A stretch of DNA of 64,000 nucleotides, taken from NCBI GenBank assembly GCA_002726335.1, contig PBSR01000133.1, forward strand, positions 8,140 through 72,139, in the 5' to 3' direction. The stretch is from Gemmatimonadaceae bacterium (lineage in GTDB: Bacteria > Latescibacterota > UBA2968 > UBA8231). The notes beneath the pieces were generated by a model, which saw only the letters and a program-made list of their open reading frames with translations, searched no databases and was not told where the DNA came from. Of this stretch, positions 61,997 through 64,000 are shown one piece after another; within the stretch, counting starts at the first letter, position 1, and each line of letters starts with the position of its first letter. The position numbers were made by a program, and so were the translations under genes.

Positions 61997-63016
61997 GTGG
62001 AACGCCACGAGATCGTGCGTCGAGCCATCGAGTTCGGCACGCCGCCACGGTTGCCGTTCTTTCTCGGCGGATCGTGGAGCGACAAGCTGTCGGCGGTGAT
62101 TGAGGGGTTTCCCAATGACGTGTGCGACTGTTGGGAGATGGACCGTCAGGAGAGCGGGTGGTACTTCGATGATCCGGCGCCCGACGACTGGGGATGCCGG
62201 TGGGAGAAGACGGAGCTGAAAAACATGGGGCAGGTCGTCCACCACCCGCTTCAGGAGTGGTGTGCGCTGTCCGGATATCGTCCGCCCGATCCGCGCAATC
62301 CCTACTACTTCGCCCGCGTCGACGAAGGGATCGCCGACGCCGCCGATCGCTACGTGGTGCTAACCAGCCACTTCAACCTGTTCGAGCGGCTGCACATGCT
62401 CCACGGGTTCGAACGGACCCTCGAGGATTTCTACCTCGAGCCGGAGAAGATTCACCGGCTCATCGACATGATCCTGGAGTACAAGCTCGCCCATTTCGAC
62501 GAGACGGCCCGTCGCTTCGGTGACCGGGTGCACGGGCTGTTTCTCACCGACGACTGGGGGACGCAGGAGAACACCCTCGTCTCACCGGCGATCTTTCGCG
62601 AGTTCTTCCTCGACCGCTACCGCACACTGTTCGACGCCATCCACGGCCATGGCTGGCACGTGCTGATGCACAGCTGCGGGCGGGTCAACGAGTTCGTGCC
62701 CTTCTTCATCGAAGCCGGGGCCGACGTCCTCAACCTGCAACAGCCGCAGGCCTATGGCATCGAGGAGTTGGGTGCGGCCTTCGCCGGGCGTGTCTGCTTT
62801 CTCACGACGGTGGACATTCAGGCCACCTTGCCCACAGGCAACGCCGAGGCCATTCGCTCCGAGGCGCGGCAGCTGATCGAGCACTGGTCCAAACCCTCAG
62901 GTGGTTTCATCGTCTTCAACTACGGAGACTCCGAAGGCATCGGCGTGGACGACGGCGTCGCCGAGGTCATGTTTCGCCAGTTCTACGATCTGCGCCGGTA
63001 CTGGGCTCCCAGCTAG
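61997..63016 (+). CDS. uroporphyrinogen decarboxylase-like (URO-D) family protein, 2
   Basis: A 339-aa URO-D/methyltransferase-type TIM barrel from GTG 61997, with AGGAGAGGCGA upstream. The start MERHEIVRRAIEFGTPPRLP is typical of the superfamily. VLMHSCGRVNEFVPFFIEAG carries the His-x-Cys motif, and GIEELGAAFAGRVCFLTTVD and a C-terminal GGFIVFNYGDSEGIGV follow. It is clearly a distant relative of the protein at 58.5 kb, so two family members lie within 5 kb. Corrinoid- or sugar-related chemistry is possible, but no reaction can be assigned. The stop codon lies next to a hairpin shared with the convergent fliG gene. Confidence 0.88.
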   Translation: MERHEIVRRAIEFGTPPRLPFFLGGSWSDKLSAVIEGFPNDVCDCWEMDRQESGWYFDDPAPDDWGCRWEKTELKNMGQVVHHPLQEWCALSGYRPPDPRNPYYFARVDEGIADAADRYVVLTSHFNLFERLHMLHGFERTLEDFYLEPEKIHRLIDMILEYKLAHFDETARRFGDRVHGLFLTDDWGTQENTLVSPAIFREFFLDRYRTLFDAIHGHGWHVLMHSCGRVNEFVPFFIEAGADVLNLQQPQAYGIEELGAAFAGRVCFLTTVDIQATLPTGNAEAIRSEARQLIEHWSKPSGGFIVFNYGDSEGIGVDDGVAEVMFRQFYDLRRYWAPS

Positions 63017-63031
63017 ACGATCTTGTCGTCG

Positions 63032-63102
63032 GTGGCGTCTTTTCGCTGAGTCACTGATCGGCGGTGACGCAGACGCCACGGCCGCCAATCGCAAGCGATT
63101 GG
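63032..63102. terminator. nested hairpin and 18-bp palindrome between URO-D 2 and fliG
   Basis: The outer stem GTGGCGTCT / AGACGCCAC (63032-63040 with 63071-63079) encloses GTCACTGA-N6-GTGAC (63050-63068). A second, perfect palindrome CCAATCGC-AA-GCGATTGG (63085-63102) touches the fliG stop codon. It is probably a transcription barrier for both strands. The inner core resembles the hairpin after clpP. Confidence 0.6.
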
Positions 63103-64000
63103 CTAAACAAACTTATCGTCGGCGGCACCTCGGATTATCTGAACCTGTCCCTGGTCCTCGAGCTGGCGAATCTTCTGCACGATGCGCAGCTGTACCTCTT
63201 CGACTTCGCTCAGGCGCATGGGGCCGGCGAAGTCCATCTCTTCCTCGATGAAACCCCGGATGCGTTCGGACATGTTGCCTAGGAGCGTATCCTTGACCTC
63301 GTCGCTGGCCGCCTTCAAGGCGATGACGATGTCTTTCTGCTCCACCTCGCGAAGGACGGTCTGAATCTCGCGGTCGGTGAGTTTCTGGATATCCTCGAAG
63401 ACGAACATCTGATTGCGGACGAATTCGGCGACTTCCGGATCCTGTGCGTCGAGGCGGTCGAGGACGTTCTTCTCCACCGAGCCACCTGTCAGGTTGAGGA
63501 TGTCGGCCACGACCTTGGGACCACCCACATCCTGATTGCCACCGAGAATGTCACGCAGGTTCGCCTCCAGGCTCTCCTCGATCTGCTTGAGGACATTCGG
63601 CGTGATGTTCTCCATGGTCGCGATGCGGTAGGCGACTTCGGCCTGGGTCATCTCGGGGAGCTGAGACAGGATACCGGCCGCCTGGTCCGAGTCCAGCTGG
63701 GAGAGGATGAGAGCGATCGTCTGCGGGTGCTCGTGGGAGATGAAAGGGGCGATCTGCTCGGGCGGCACGTTCTTCAATAGATAGAAGCCCGAAGATACCG
63801 TGCTCATGACACGGTCGAGGATCTCCTGGGCCTTGCGTGGCCCCACAGCCCGCTCCAGGGCCCCCCGGGCGAAATCGACGCCGCCCTGGCTCATGTACTC
63901 GCCGGCGAGCAGATGCTGCTCGAAGTCAGCCAGGACTTCGTCCTGCACATCCACAGGCAGGTGCTTGAGCTCGGCGATCGTGTGCGTGATCTCCTCGATC
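63103..64000 (-). CDS. fliG: flagellar motor switch protein FliG, 5' end outside window
   Basis: Rotor protein of the flagellar C-ring. About 299 codons are visible and the frame is open at the right edge, so roughly the first 35-40 residues are missing. The middle domain carries EHPQTIALILSQLD, the EHPQ-type motif that contacts FliM. The C-terminal domain has the charged torque helix region (KAASDEVKDTLLGNMSERI), and EEEMDFAGPMRLSEVEEVQ matches the family. It implies a motile organism; the rest of the flagellar operon must lie to the right. Confidence 0.96.
   Translation of the reverse strand, partial: IEEITHTIAELKHLPVDVQDEVLADFEQHLLAGEYMSQGGVDFARGALERAVGPRKAQEILDRVMSTVSSGFYLLKNVPPEQIAPFISHEHPQTIALILSQLDSDQAAGILSQLPEMTQAEVAYRIATMENITPNVLKQIEESLEANLRDILGGNQDVGGPKVVADILNLTGGSVEKNVLDRLDAQDPEVAEFVRNQMFVFEDIQKLTDREIQTVLREVEQKDIVIALKAASDEVKDTLLGNMSERIRGFIEEEMDFAGPMRLSEVEEVQLRIVQKIRQLEDQGQVQIIRGAADDKFV

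Overview
The window is GC-rich bacterial chromosome (roughly 63% G+C by eye), densely packed with genes on both strands and with many GTG and TTG starts. Four large secreted proteins end in a beta-sandwich module with a YPNPFN-type motif, the FlgD-like/T9SS-type C-terminal sorting module. Together with URO-D-like methyltransferase-type proteins, a PmoA/DUF6807 protein, an anaerobic sulfatase-maturase-type radical SAM protein, a GH71/99-like protein and FliG, this points to an FCB-group bacterium. Candidatus Latescibacterota or a close relative is my best guess; it is inferred from gene content only. No plasmid, phage, IS element or CRISPR signature is visible.

Layout. 1-7.4 kb: two adjacent RND transporter genes (the first cut by the window edge and carrying a large extra hydrophobic insertion) and a convergent GT-C glycosyltransferase. 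7.4-15.1 kb: clpP followed by two large hairpins, fpg/mutM, a two-domain VOC protein split by an in-frame TGA, a three-repeat DUF5069 protein coupled to a class I glutamine amidotransferase, a metallophosphatase, a radical SAM/SPASM protein with a SEC-C tail, and a DUF6807 protein. 15.2-30.8 kb: an island of giant surface proteins, one on the minus strand and two tandem paralogues on the plus strand (sialidase-like Asp boxes, cohesin-like, dockerin-like and sorting modules); the second paralogue is frameshifted. 30.8-34.4 kb: an HD phosphohydrolase coupled to a sugar ABC importer (binding protein and two permeases, no ATPase). 34.4-40.9 kb: hflX and lon, divergent around a 17-bp palindrome, then glnD. 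40.9-46.9 kb: a DUF2330 surface protein and, divergent from it, a tightly packed signalling operon (cNMP-binding protein, 32-aa membrane peptide, Crp/Fnr regulator, ECF sigma factor, membrane-anchored CBM48 protein, secreted protein of unknown function, response regulator) ending in a strong terminator. 46.9-51.4 kb: histidine phosphatase, small zinc-finger-like protein, tRNA-Asp, and a minus-strand operon of an ATP-grasp-like protein, larE and def. 51.5-58.5 kb: SDR and Gfo/Idh/MocA dehydrogenases, a seven-LysM amidase, and a lipoprotein coupled to a double metallo-beta-lactamase protein. 58.5-64 kb: two URO-D-like proteins flanking a glycoside-hydrolase-like gene interrupted by an in-frame TAG, a DUF1289-like peptide, and fliG (cut by the window edge).

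Themes. Housekeeping and stress genes (clpP, fpg, hflX, lon, def, glnD) are mixed with accessory carbohydrate and surface-protein functions. Three otherwise full-length genes are broken: two by a stop codon apparently replacing Trp, one by a small deletion. The signalling operon at 43-47 kb is the best candidate for an undescribed system. A small palindrome with the core GTCACTGA-N5/6-GTGAC occurs downstream of both clpP and fliG and may be a repetitive extragenic element.
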